This document shows positions 38,483-47,271 of a stretch of 64,000 nt of DNA, piece by piece. The notes below the pieces were generated by a model. That model was given only the letters and a program-made list of their open reading frames with translations, was not told where the DNA came from and ran no database searches. Position 1 is the stretch's first letter. Each line of letters begins with the position of its first letter. Both the position numbers and the translations under genes were made by a program. Source of the DNA: Butyribacter intestini (lineage in GTDB: Bacteria > Bacillota > Clostridia > Lachnospirales > Lachnospiraceae); contig LLKB01000007.1 in the NCBI GenBank assembly GCA_001414325.1, positions 62,001 to 126,000 on the forward strand, written 5' to 3'.

Positions 38483-38935
38483 ATGATAGATATATATACA
38501 GATAAGAAAAATTGTGAGGACTGGATAATACAAAACGACCTCTACTTTAATTTAAACACCTGTAATGAGGAGATGACAGAAAGAGATATAAATCTTATCA
38601 AGCAGGCGGATGATGCTGTATTAACACCAGACAAGCATATTCAGACAAAGTTCGGTTTGGGAACAATCAGAAATTTATCATCAGGATGCAAAACTTTGTT
38701 AAATATTATAAAACATCCGGATAAAGTTGTATGTGTAGAGGAATGTGGACCTAATGTACTAAAAATAATATTTGAGATGGATAATATTAAGATATATATG
38801 TCAAGACCAAGTTTTGTTTATGTTTCGGATAATACAAAAATCAGGTTTAATGGTGATGAGATTGTGACAGGGAGTGCAGGATATAGTGCATGGTGGAGTA
38901 AGGAATATGAGAGGAGGGAAAAAGATGATTTATAA
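38483..38935 (+). CDS. DUF4869-like small protein, first gene of a three-gene cassette
   Basis: A 150-aa soluble protein of unknown function. From memory of the family, the order 'L-G-TIRNLSSGCKTLLNI' then 'ECGPNVLKIIFEMDNIKIYMS' resembles DUF4869 proteins, which carry LSGGVKTL and CGDNC at equivalent places. It begins with IDIYTDKKNCEDWIIQND. Ribosome site GGAGGG lies 7-8 nt before ATG. The gene end overlaps the next gene by 11 bp, so the two are translationally coupled. It follows cas3 after 75 bp (with a REP-like element between) and has no known CRISPR role. Confidence 0.65.
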   Translation: MIDIYTDKKNCEDWIIQNDLYFNLNTCNEEMTERDINLIKQADDAVLTPDKHIQTKFGLGTIRNLSSGCKTLLNIIKHPDKVVCVEECGPNVLKIIFEMDNIKIYMSRPSFVYVSDNTKIRFNGDEIVTGSAGYSAWWSKEYERREKDDL

Positions 38936-39326
38936 AAATATTTCATTTAAAGCAGCTCCATTTTCGTATGAATTATTTTTTGATGATAGAATAACACTGG
39001 TTGGCGGAGACAGTGGAACAGGGAAAACAGTGTTATATGAAATACTTGAGGATCTTAAGTTGACAGAGGAATATAATGCAATAAAATTGTTTAATTACAA
39101 ATCAGAGAATATGAAAGAAAATCTGAAAAAATGCAGGGATTGTTTTATTGTTATTGATAATGCAGACATTCTGATTGACGATGATATAAGAAGATTTATT
39201 AATTTTGAGTTTTCTAATCAGTATATGCTTTTTTCAAGAAATTGTGATGGCTTGAATGTATCAGATAAAAGTTTTAAAATATTGCAGCTTGATGACAATA
39301 AAATAACACTTCAAGATGAGTTATAG
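38925..39326 (+). CDS. Miniature P-loop ATPase, second gene of the cassette
   Basis: A 133-aa protein with a clear Walker A (LVGGDSGTGKTVLYE, about residues 26-40) and a Walker B-like strand (CFIVIDNADIL, about 65-75). The N terminus reads ISFKAAPFSYELFFDDRITL, like the start of ABC/SMC-type ATPases, but there is no room for a signature helix or dimerisation arms. The C terminus repeats short beta strands (FKILQLDDNKITL). The start at 38925 has GAGGAGGG 6 nt upstream and lies inside the end of the previous gene. Only a small core of an OLD/AAA-type ATPase is preserved; a partner may be required. Confidence 0.7.
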   Translation: MIYKNISFKAAPFSYELFFDDRITLVGGDSGTGKTVLYEILEDLKLTEEYNAIKLFNYKSENMKENLKKCRDCFIVIDNADILIDDDIRRFINFEFSNQYMLFSRNCDGLNVSDKSFKILQLDDNKITLQDEL

Positions 39327-39349
39327 TGTGTGTAGAAATGGGGAATAAA

Positions 39350-39778
39350 ATGAAATATTTATGGACAGAGGATACAGGTGCAGGATTATATTTTTGGCAG
39401 TTGGCAAATGAGCTTTTCTTTGGTGGCGAATTAGAGGTAGAAAGCAAAGGGAGCAATCAGGGGATATTAGATGCAGTATCACATATAGATGCTAATGATA
39501 ATAATATATATTATATTGCATTTGACTATGTGGTTGATAATCAGGATATTCGGAATAAATACAGATTACTCAGAACATATGCTGCCAAATCGGATAGCCA
39601 CATTGTAATACTTGATATGATTTGCTTTGAATATTTGATTTTAACTTTTGATAAACTTGTGGAATGGACAGGGACTGGTAAAAAGGATAAGGTAAAGATG
39701 CGTATGGAAATACTGAAAACAATAGAAAATCACCATATTAATTTATCGAAAATACAAGACGAGAAAACTTTAAAATAA
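39350..39778 (+). CDS. TOPRIM-like small protein, third gene of the cassette
   Basis: A 142-aa protein beginning KYLWTEDTGAGLYFWQLANE, followed by ESKGSNQGILDAV and YYIAFDYVVDNQDI. This order, acidic residue after a strand, glycine-serine-asparagine turn, then a D...D strand, resembles a bare TOPRIM fold as in OLD nucleases and DUF4435-type proteins. The match is by eye only. The start at 39350 has GGGG 6 nt before it. It lies 23 bp after the ATPase, so all three cassette genes form one operon. ATPase plus TOPRIM suggests a split OLD-like or Gabija-like pair. Confidence 0.6.
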   Translation: MKYLWTEDTGAGLYFWQLANELFFGGELEVESKGSNQGILDAVSHIDANDNNIYYIAFDYVVDNQDIRNKYRLLRTYAAKSDSHIVILDMICFEYLILTFDKLVEWTGTGKKDKVKMRMEILKTIENHHINLSKIQDEKTLK

Positions 39779-39814
39779 TTAGCAGGATTTAAGAGGTTTT
39801 CTACGGAAAGAGTA

Positions 39815-40027
39815 ATGAAATCATTGGCAGGGGAATTAACAGAAAATGAAAGATGGTCGATAAAAGGAAAAGAAATGGGGGGATGTTGGCATAAGGATTG
39901 TTGCATTTCAGAACATAAAGACAGTATCAGATGCGGACAACCAAATGTCAAATCAGGAATTATGAAAATGCGTATGTTAATACAATCTGTTGAAGTGCAA
40001 AAGGTACTAAGAGATATAGTAGTTTAG
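39815..40027 (+). CDS. Short Cys/His-rich ORF of uncertain coding status
   Basis: A 70-codon frame after the cassette with the stretch GGCWHKDCCISEHKDSIRCGQ, which has four cysteines and two histidines. The ribosome site is weak (GGAAAGAG two nt from ATG). It could be a small metal-binding protein, a degraded gene end or chance. The rest of the 39779-40224 gap contains a REP-like copy and the CRISPR leader. Confidence 0.3.
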   Translation: MKSLAGELTENERWSIKGKEMGGCWHKDCCISEHKDSIRCGQPNVKSGIMKMRMLIQSVEVQKVLRDIVV

Positions 40028-40224
40028 AAATGATTGCTGTGCTATTGTCGACCTAAGAAAGTGCATTTTTGTGGGGGAGTTGACAATCCATTGATTCGTG
40101 TGGTATGAGAAGCGTTGTGAGCAAGTAATTGAGCAGATTGCGAACATCTACTTGACTTGTTTTTTCGGGGGTAGACAAAAAGGGGGTTGAAAATCGTAGA
40201 AAATAGAGTATTATATAGGTATGG
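40028..40224 (+). promoter_or_regulatory. CRISPR leader and array promoter
   Basis: The region between the last ORF and the first repeat contains a TTGAAA (40187-40192), 16-bp spacer, TATTAT (40209-40214) promoter, which would start transcription about 5 nt before repeat 1. Upstream lie GTCGACC and G-rich tracts. The most conserved repeats are on this side and the decayed ones at the far end, which fixes the orientation. Confidence 0.7.
40114..40155 (+). repeat. REP-like dispersed element, copy d, inside the CRISPR leader
   Basis: Runs from GTTGTGAGCAAGTAATTGAG through CAGATTGCGAACATCTA to CTTGA. It matches the family core with several changes and splits the sequence upstream of the array. 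Confidence 0.5.
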
Positions 40225-43200
40225 GATTTAATAGGAACATAATGGGATGTAAATAATTCTATAACGGGGTTGCAAAAAGCGGCAGACAAATGATTTAATA
40301 GGAACATAATGGGATGTAAATTTGAGTAGGTATTTTATCATATAGCATACACTCATGATTTAATAGGAACATAATGGGATGTAAATAAAAGAATATCTTT
40401 ATAAAGTTCTTCACTGATATTCGATTTAATAGGAACATAATGGGATGTAAATTTCTATACTCGTAATATAGCAATAAATGTACTGAGATTTAATAGGAAC
40501 ATAATGGGATGTAAATTCTTATGTTGCTGTCACCTTGCGACCATGGTACATGATTTAATAGGAACATAATGGGATGTAAATGTCGAAAAACTCTTTGTAA
40601 ATGAAAATGAAGTGTTGATTTAATAGGAACATAATGGGATGTAAATATCATTGTGTTAGCGGCTAAGCAAAAATAAACGAGGATTTAATAGGAACATAAT
40701 GGGATGTAAATATCAATAGAACCGATAAAATCAGCAATAGCCTGCCCGATTTAATAGGAACATAATGGGATGTAAATTCAAAGCCTAAGAGAATATTTTT
40801 GTAAAGCTCGTCGATTTAATAGGAACATAATGGGATGTAAATATGTGTTTATTTACTTTCCGTATGTTGTATATATGGATTTAATAGGAACATAATGGGA
40901 TGTAAATTCGTTTGTAAGACCGAAGTTATTTTGCATTTTTAGATTTAATAGGAACATAATGGGATGTAAATAAATGTGGCTATTAAATACAATTACTAAA
41001 TATAAGATTTAATAGGAACATAATGGGATGTAAATTATTCCCACCGGTCAAATTGCGACCGATGAAAGTTGGATTTAATAGGAACATAATGGGATGTAAA
41101 TACAGCTGAATTGTGTGAAGCTGAATTACTCGCACAGCGATTTAATAGGAACATAATGGGATGTAAATCACTTATTCCGTTTGACCTTACAAAATTATAA
41201 TCAGATTTAATAGGAACATAATGGGATGTAAATGCGGATATTGCTATCGCCTTGCGACCACGGCACATTGATTTAATAGGAACATAATGGGATGTAAATC
41301 CGCATAAAAGAGGTGAAAAAAGATGTGGTATTCTGATTTAATAGGAACATAATGGGATGTAAATACTCAGCAAGGTTTTGTATATATGACAGGTATTACG
41401 ATTTAATAGGAACATAATGGGATGTAAATCAAGATGTAGCGGTTATTGAGAATAAAAACCACTAGGATTTAATAGGAACATAATGGGATGTAAATTGGTT
41501 TACTGTAATGTCAGCAAAAGTTATTTTTTCGATTTAATAGGAACATAATGGGATGTAAATTTTAACAAGGAGGTCTATAACTTTATAGACCTCTCGGATT
41601 TAATAGGAACATAATGGGATGTAAATACACAACTTTATAAATTACAAGATAGTGGGTTAGATTTGATTTAATAGGAACATAATGGGATGTAAATATCACA
41701 TACGAAAACTTTTTGTCAGAAACTGAAATAGATTTAATAGGAACATAATGGGATGTAAATAACAGTTATATAACATAGCAACAAATCTATTTTCAGATTT
41801 AATAGGAACATAATGGGATGTAAATCTCAACTTTATAAATTACAAAATAGCGGCTTAGATGATTTAATAGGAACATAATGGGATGTAAATTTTTCAAGAA
41901 TTGATAAACACTCGTAACTTATGTAGAGATTTAATAGGAACATAATGGGATGTAAATTTTGAGCGTGAACGGTTAGCGTTATATCTGTTGCACGATTTAA
42001 TAGGAACATAATGGGATGTAAATATGTTTAAGTTTGTTGTGACGGTTATTGAAAAATGGATTTAATAGGAACATAATGGGATGTAAATAGAGTAACTGTA
42101 CAAGAATATTGTAATTGACATGCCGATTTAATAGGAACATAATGGGATGTAAATTTTGCCCTTACTCGCTAACTTAGAGTAGTGATTTAGATTTAATAGG
42201 AACATAATGGGATGTAAATAGATAGTCTAACATCTTTACTTTTCCCGTCAAAAACGATTTAATAGGAACATAATGGGATGTAAATTTCAAGGTGATTATA
42301 CTTCTGTTTGGGGAGTTGGGTCGATTTAATAGGAACATAATGGGATGTAAATTTACTTTATCTAATGATATGTGTAAAAATTTGGAATTGATTTAATAGG
42401 AACATAATGGGATGTAAATCATTACCATCTATCATTGTGTTGGCGGCTAAACAAGATTTAATAGGAACATAATGGGATGTAAATTTGTCACTGAAAAAAT
42501 CGGTGCTTAAATTAAATTTGATTTAATAGGAACATAATGGGATGTAAATGTGAAGAATATAGACAGATGAGTAAATATGATAGAGGGGATTTAATAGGAA
42601 CATAATGGGATGTAAATATGATATAAATGATTTATCTGATAAACTCAATGCTGATTTAATAGGAACATAATGGGATGTAAATCAGTACTATCAGATGTTT
42701 TTACATAAACAAAAACACGATTTAATAGGAACATAATGGGATGTAAATCTCACTACATCCATTTGAGCGTGTACCTCTATCGGATTTAATAGGAACATAA
42801 TGGGATGTAAATAGATAATCTCATATCATGTTCATATCGACTGACGAGATTTAATAGGAACATAATGGGATGTAAATTCTTTTTTGAAGAATTTGTGCTT
42901 ATGGAAGATGATGATTTAATAGGAACATAATGGGATGTAAATTAATTGTCTGGCAAAAGTAATTTTGCATAATTTAAGATTTAATAGGAACATAATGGGA
43001 TGTAAATCGAAATAAATCAGCAATAGCATCACTAAGATTAAAGATTTAATAGAAACATAATGGGATGTAAAGTAGCAACTTTATTTGAAAGTGCTTCACC
43101 AGTCCAGATTTAATAGGAACATAATGGGATGTAAAGAGTGACTATGGCGTAAAATTTGAAAAAGATACAAATGGATTTAATAGGAACATAATGGGATGTA

Positions 43201-43469
43201 AAGGTCATCATGTTTGTGACGGCATACGGAAGAAAAAAACGATTTAATAGGAACATAATGGGATGTAAAGTTGAGTCACGAAAGATATTCGGATAATTTT
43301 ACTTTTGGATTAATAGATACATATTGTAATGTAAAGAACTCAACAAAAAGGATTTCTTCACACTCAACAAAGATTTAATAGAAACATAATGGAATGTAAA
43401 GCCTATGGCTTCTGCAACTGAATTTTTTGCACCATTACCAATTTAATAGAAACATAGTGGAATATCAAC
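40225..43469 (+). CRISPR. CRISPR array, type I-B: 50 repeats of 30 bp, 49 spacers
   Basis: The consensus repeat begins GATTTAATAGGAACATAA and ends GGGATGTAAAT; its last eight bases give the expected 5' handle. Counting repeat starts gives 50 units with a 64-68 bp period, so spacers are mostly 34-38 bp. Repeats 1-43 are essentially identical. From 43043 the last base is G instead of T (TAAAG). Repeat 44 (43043), repeat 48 (43307) and repeat 49 (43372) carry internal changes, and the terminal unit (43440-43469) is strongly decayed. Transcription is in the plus direction from the leader at 40028-40224. Spacers have no detectable common strand or frame bias by eye. Confidence 0.98.
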
Positions 43470-43502
43470 TGCCAAATATTAAGCATGGAAGGAGAAAAAT
43501 GT

Positions 43503-43997
43503 ATGGAAGAAAGAATAACAGGAGTAATGATTTATTATTATTTTGTGTGTAAGCGTAAATTGTGGTATTTTTGTCATGAAATTAATATGGAATCAGGTAA
43601 TGAGGATGTGCAGCTTGGAAAGATTTTGGATGAGACAAGTTATGGAAGAAGTGAGAAACACATTCAGATTAATGGAGAGATTAATATAGATTTTATAAAA
43701 GAACATCGTGAGTTACATGAGATTAAAAAAAGTAAGTCAATAGAGCAGGCAGGAATATGGCAAGTTAAATATTATCTGTATTATTTAAAAAAGCGTGGAG
43801 TAGATGGATTAAAGGCAAAAATTGATTATCCATTATTAAAAGAAAATGTTATGGTTGAATTATCAAAAGATGACGAAAATCAGCTACAATTTGTAATTGG
43901 AGATATTGTTAAAATTAAAAAGGAAAAAAGACCGCCAATTATGAAGAAAACAAAGTTGTGTTCAAAATGTGCATATCGTGATTTGTGTTTAATTTGA
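43503..43997 (+). CDS. cas4: CRISPR-associated exonuclease Cas4
   Basis: A 164-aa RecB-family nuclease used during spacer acquisition to trim prespacers and choose PAM-proximal ends. It shows GVMIYYYFVCKRKLWYF with the first Cys, HEIKKSKSIEQAGIWQVKYYLYYL (core E-x-K and helix) and the C-terminal cluster CSKCAYRDLC for an iron-sulfur cluster. The start at 43503 has AAGGAG 8 nt before; a frame from 43485 adds six residues that are in fact the ribosome site. First of three adaptation genes, placed behind the array, 33 bp after the last repeat. Confidence 0.93.
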   Translation: MEERITGVMIYYYFVCKRKLWYFCHEINMESGNEDVQLGKILDETSYGRSEKHIQINGEINIDFIKEHRELHEIKKSKSIEQAGIWQVKYYLYYLKKRGVDGLKAKIDYPLLKENVMVELSKDDENQLQFVIGDIVKIKKEKRPPIMKKTKLCSKCAYRDLCLI

Positions 43998-44010
43998 GGG
44001 GAGTGTGTCT

Positions 44011-45003
44011 ATGAAGCAAAGTTTTTATGTTTACAATGATGGTGAAATTAAAAGAAAAGATAATACATTGCAATTTCGCACATATGAGGGAGAAAAAAGG
44101 GATATTCCGATAGAGCGGATTTCAGATATTTATGTTATGTCAGAAATGTCATTTAATACAGCATTTTTAAATTATATTTCTCAATATGGTATTCCTATTC
44201 ACTTTTTTAATTATTATAATTTTTATACGGGAAGTTATTATCCGAGAGAATCATTGCTTGCCGGACAGTTATTGGTTAATCAGGTGGAATACTATCAGGA
44301 TAGTGTGAAAAGACTGAAAATTGCTCAAAAAATCATAGATGCGGCAACTTTCAATATATATAGAAATTTAAGATATTATAATGGCAGAGGTAAAGATGTT
44401 TCAAAATGGATGAATGAAATAGATGGACTGCGGAAACAGATTGAAAAGACAAATACGATAAATGAACTTATGGGTATTGAGGGAAATATAAGACAACAAT
44501 ATTATGCGGCATGGAATGTTATAGTGAATCAGGAAATAAAGTTTGAAAAAAGAGTAATGCACCCACCTGATAATATGATAAATTCGTTGATATCATATGT
44601 AAATTCATTGATTTATTCAAAAACATTGAGCGAGGTTTATCATACACAGTTAAATCCGACAATCAGTTATCTGCATGAGCCTGGTGTAAGACGTTATTCG
44701 TTGTGTCTAGATATATCTGAAGTTTTTAAACCTTTAATAGGTGACAGATTGATTTTTTCATTGTTAAATAGACAACAGATTACAGAAGAAAGTTTTACGC
44801 AGGAGTTAAATTTTTTACATTTGAAAAAAGAAGCATCAAAGCTGATTGTTAGGGAACTTGAAAATTCATTAAAAAAGACAATTAAACATAAGGAATTAGG
44901 ACGACAGGTTTCTTATCAATATTTAATTCGTCTAGAATTATATAAATTGATAAAGCACATAATTGGAGAAAAAGAATATGAAGGGTTTAAAATATGGTGG
45001 TAA
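44011..45003 (+). CDS. cas1: CRISPR-associated integrase Cas1
   Basis: A 330-aa Cas1 of type I-B. The N-terminal beta domain contains FYVYNDGEIKRKDNTL and IPIERISDIYVM. The helical domain carries the metal ligands: Glu in MGIEGN near residue 156, His in YLHEPG near 221, and acidic residues in LDISEVFKP near 235. Cas1 with Cas2 inserts new spacers at the leader end. Start chosen at ATG 44011, 8-9 nt after GAGGGG; GTG at 44005 is too close. It follows cas4 after 13 bp and precedes cas2 by 3 bp. Confidence 0.96.
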   Translation: MKQSFYVYNDGEIKRKDNTLQFRTYEGEKRDIPIERISDIYVMSEMSFNTAFLNYISQYGIPIHFFNYYNFYTGSYYPRESLLAGQLLVNQVEYYQDSVKRLKIAQKIIDAATFNIYRNLRYYNGRGKDVSKWMNEIDGLRKQIEKTNTINELMGIEGNIRQQYYAAWNVIVNQEIKFEKRVMHPPDNMINSLISYVNSLIYSKTLSEVYHTQLNPTISYLHEPGVRRYSLCLDISEVFKPLIGDRLIFSLLNRQQITEESFTQELNFLHLKKEASKLIVRELENSLKKTIKHKELGRQVSYQYLIRLELYKLIKHIIGEKEYEGFKIWW

Positions 45004-45006
45004 AAA

Positions 45007-45285
45007 ATGTATGTAGTTTTGGTATATGATATAAGTCTAGAAGATAAAGGGGCAAAAAGATGGAGGTCTGTTTTTAAGATATGTAAAAAATATCTGTCAC
45101 ATATACAAAATTCGGTATTTGAAGGTGAGATTTCAAAAGTTCAATTAACGAAAATGCAAAATGAATTAAAACCTCATATAGATAAAAATCTTGACTCGGT
45201 TATTGTCTTTAAAAGCAGACAGGAAAAATGGCTTGAAAAAGATTTTTGGGGTAAAGATAACGACATGACAGACTTTATGCTTTAA
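45007..45285 (+). CDS. cas2: CRISPR-associated protein Cas2
   Basis: A 92-aa Cas2 that dimerises and bridges two Cas1 dimers in the adaptation complex. It starts MYVVLVYDISLEDKGAKRWRSVFKICKKYLSHIQNSVFEG, the typical first strand with a conserved Asp, RR-like basic helix, and HIQNSVFEGE. Normal size. It is the last gene of the CRISPR locus. Confidence 0.95.
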   Translation: MYVVLVYDISLEDKGAKRWRSVFKICKKYLSHIQNSVFEGEISKVQLTKMQNELKPHIDKNLDSVIVFKSRQEKWLEKDFWGKDNDMTDFML

Positions 45286-45296
45286 TTTTTGCTTAT

Positions 45297-45323
45297 AAGG
45301 TGGATAACAACATATCCACCTTT
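45297..45323 (+). terminator. Terminator after cas2
   Basis: AAGGTGGATA pairs with TATCCACCTT around a 6-nt loop; the T run after it is short. Confidence 0.6.
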
Positions 45324-45427
45324 AACTAATAAATTATTATTCCCCGATTTTTTCTAAATTTTAATTTTTTACTTTTAATATTTTTACTTTTCTTCAAAAA
45401 ATATTTCTCATTTTTACTGTTTTAATT

Positions 45428-45988
45428 TCAATACTTATTCGATTTCTTCCAGTCAATATTTTCCCTAATGTACTTAAAAGTTGCTTCTTCGCCCTCATCA
45501 GCAAGCATAGTCAGCAGTTTTTCGAGCAATTCCCGTGTATCGGGATGCAGTACATAGTAATCTTTGTTTTTGTTGTAGTATGCCAATGGGAAAGAGTCAT
45601 TGTAGGTATCACGGTTATAGTTTTTGCTTGCGGAAATCCTGTCACAGAACATTTCGAGGACATATCTTGTAGGCATAGGCATACCGATAAGACCATCTCT
45701 TGGGTTTATTGCAAAATCTATCCAGTATTCAAAATGATGTTTGTTGCGTCCTTTGTGGTGAAGCCATGCGGAAGAATATTTTTTATCTTCTTTTTCTGCA
45801 AAATTCGGGCTTCTTTTGCCACCCTGATAATATTTTACACCTGCAAAAAATTCTATAGGATTATATTTAGACCAGTCGTGCATAATTCCTTGCTTGTAAA
45901 GACCTGCTTTAAAGCAGTAATGTCTTACAAGATTTTTGTGGTGAAGGATCGTACATAAGTGACCGTAAAAATTTTTTAAGTAGTTCAT
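45428..45988 (-). CDS. DUF5662 family protein
   Basis: A 186-aa protein with conserved blocks GIMHDWSKYNPIEF, AWLHHKGRNKHHFEYW and FCDRISASKNY. They match the DUF5662 family of unknown function common in gut Firmicutes and their phages. Several histidines and aspartates (HDxSK, HH, HH) suggest a metal-binding HD-like helical protein, but no activity is proven. Start ATG with GAGG 6 nt before. Solitary gene on the minus strand, convergent with cas2. Confidence 0.75.
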   Translation of the reverse strand: MNYLKNFYGHLCTILHHKNLVRHYCFKAGLYKQGIMHDWSKYNPIEFFAGVKYYQGGKRSPNFAEKEDKKYSSAWLHHKGRNKHHFEYWIDFAINPRDGLIGMPMPTRYVLEMFCDRISASKNYNRDTYNDSFPLAYYNKNKDYYVLHPDTRELLEKLLTMLADEGEEATFKYIRENIDWKKSNKY

Positions 45989-46082
45989 AATGTGCCTCGT
46001 TTCTGGTATATGTATATTGCATAACCTTTTTGCATATGATATAATGTGGCATAGGCAAAAAGATATGATTTATTCATTTAAA

Positions 46083-46110
46083 CACCTATGCCTGTTATTA
46101 GGTATAGGTG
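46083..46110 (-). terminator. Hairpin terminator of the AraC gene
   Basis: CACCTATGCC (46083-46092) pairs with GGTATAGGTG (46101-46110). On the minus strand a short TTT follows. It also faces the DUF5662 promoter region. Confidence 0.5.
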
Positions 46111-46143
46111 GGACAACTAACTAGACAAGTATATCATAATCTC

Positions 46144-47271
46144 TCATGAATTTCCATATTCCCTCCTCCAGACCTTAGGTGTCATTCCTTTCCAATGCTT
46201 AAACGAGCGTATCAGATGGCTGCAATCGGAAAATCCGGTTTCCTGACTTATATAATTTAAGTCAAGGTCGGTATATATAAGCAGGTCTGCTACACGATTA
46301 AGCCGTATAAATTCTATATATTCCTTGCATGACTGGTTATAAAGCTGTCTGAATGAACGGGCAAAGTTTGAGTAACTCATATTACACATCTTTGCTAGTT
46401 CTTTTACTTGAAGCTGCTCATTGTAATGTCGGTCAATATATTCCGTGATGTTGTCAAATGGATTGTCAGGGGCTGATGCACAGAGTATTTTCTCGTCTAC
46501 AGCTATGCCTTTTGATATCCATATACGGCTCAGATATGTAAGGAGTTTTGCGATATTTGTGCCGATGAGTGTATCGTATCCATATTGTCTTGTTTTTATT
46601 TCTTCAATGCATTGTTCAAAGAGTTCGTAAATCTGATAGTTTTTTAAATCCTCTTTTGAAAAAAATATATTTTCCGGATTTTGTTCATAAGCAACATTCA
46701 TCATATTTAAAAATCTTGATTTGTAGTTGCCTGATATATGAAGAAAGTTAAGGTCAAATTTTAATACCTGATAGCGTATATTACAGCTTTTCGATAATAT
46801 TGTTTTGTCGGGAACAGGCTGGATAGAACCGTGTTTTTTGTCAATCTTAGGATGTATTTCATCGGTTGAAAGCGGACTTAAACAGGCTTTTTTACTTAAA
46901 GAAAGACCTTTTTTGGCGATGGAAATATTATTGTTTGACACATATTTATTGCCAGAAGGACTGTTTGCAAATAAATTACTGAAAGTTAAAATATCTGTTT
47001 CAGTTGTTGGGGCACTGGCTTCGGCTGGTGTTTCATAAATTGAATGTATATGTTTCGGACAGAAGATAATAATGTCGCCCGGAGTAAGATTATAAACATT
47101 TTCATTGCAGGTAACTTCTACATTTCCGTTTAATATATGAATAATTTCAAAAAAATAGTGCCAGTGTGGGAGGATTGGGAAGTTGTCCGGTATCGAGGTA
47201 TGCAAAAAGGCCTCTATAGGTGAGTTAAGTCCATCGCAGTATTCATAAAGATTTTTAATGTTTTTTTCCAT
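46144..47271 (-). CDS. AraC-family transcriptional regulator with cupin sensor domain
   Basis: A 375-aa regulator. The N-terminal domain is a cupin: PHWHYFFEIIHILNGNVEV and LTPGDIIIFCPKHIHSIYE, which would bind a small ligand. The C-terminal 100 residues hold two helix-turn-helices: LQVKELAKMCNMSYSNFARSFRQLYNQS and DLNYISQETGFSDCSHLIRSFKHWKGMTPKVWR. The segment between is long (about 190 aa) with a low-complexity Ser/Thr/Asn-rich insertion. It is divergent from the ABC exporter operon and may control it. GGAG 7 nt upstream of ATG. Confidence 0.88.
   Translation of the reverse strand: MEKNIKNLYEYCDGLNSPIEAFLHTSIPDNFPILPHWHYFFEIIHILNGNVEVTCNENVYNLTPGDIIIFCPKHIHSIYETPAEASAPTTETDILTFSNLFANSPSGNKYVSNNNISIAKKGLSLSKKACLSPLSTDEIHPKIDKKHGSIQPVPDKTILSKSCNIRYQVLKFDLNFLHISGNYKSRFLNMMNVAYEQNPENIFFSKEDLKNYQIYELFEQCIEEIKTRQYGYDTLIGTNIAKLLTYLSRIWISKGIAVDEKILCASAPDNPFDNITEYIDRHYNEQLQVKELAKMCNMSYSNFARSFRQLYNQSCKEYIEFIRLNRVADLLIYTDLDLNYISQETGFSDCSHLIRSFKHWKGMTPKVWRREYGNS

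Noticed and set aside
40053-41268. Reverse-strand open frames over the CRISPR array that repeat the peptide FTSHYVPIK
   Set aside because: They are translations of the repeats; the periodic DNA repeats fully explain them.
45545-45958. 137-codon frame opposite the DUF5662 gene
   Set aside because: Shadow of a well-supported family member; no ribosome site.
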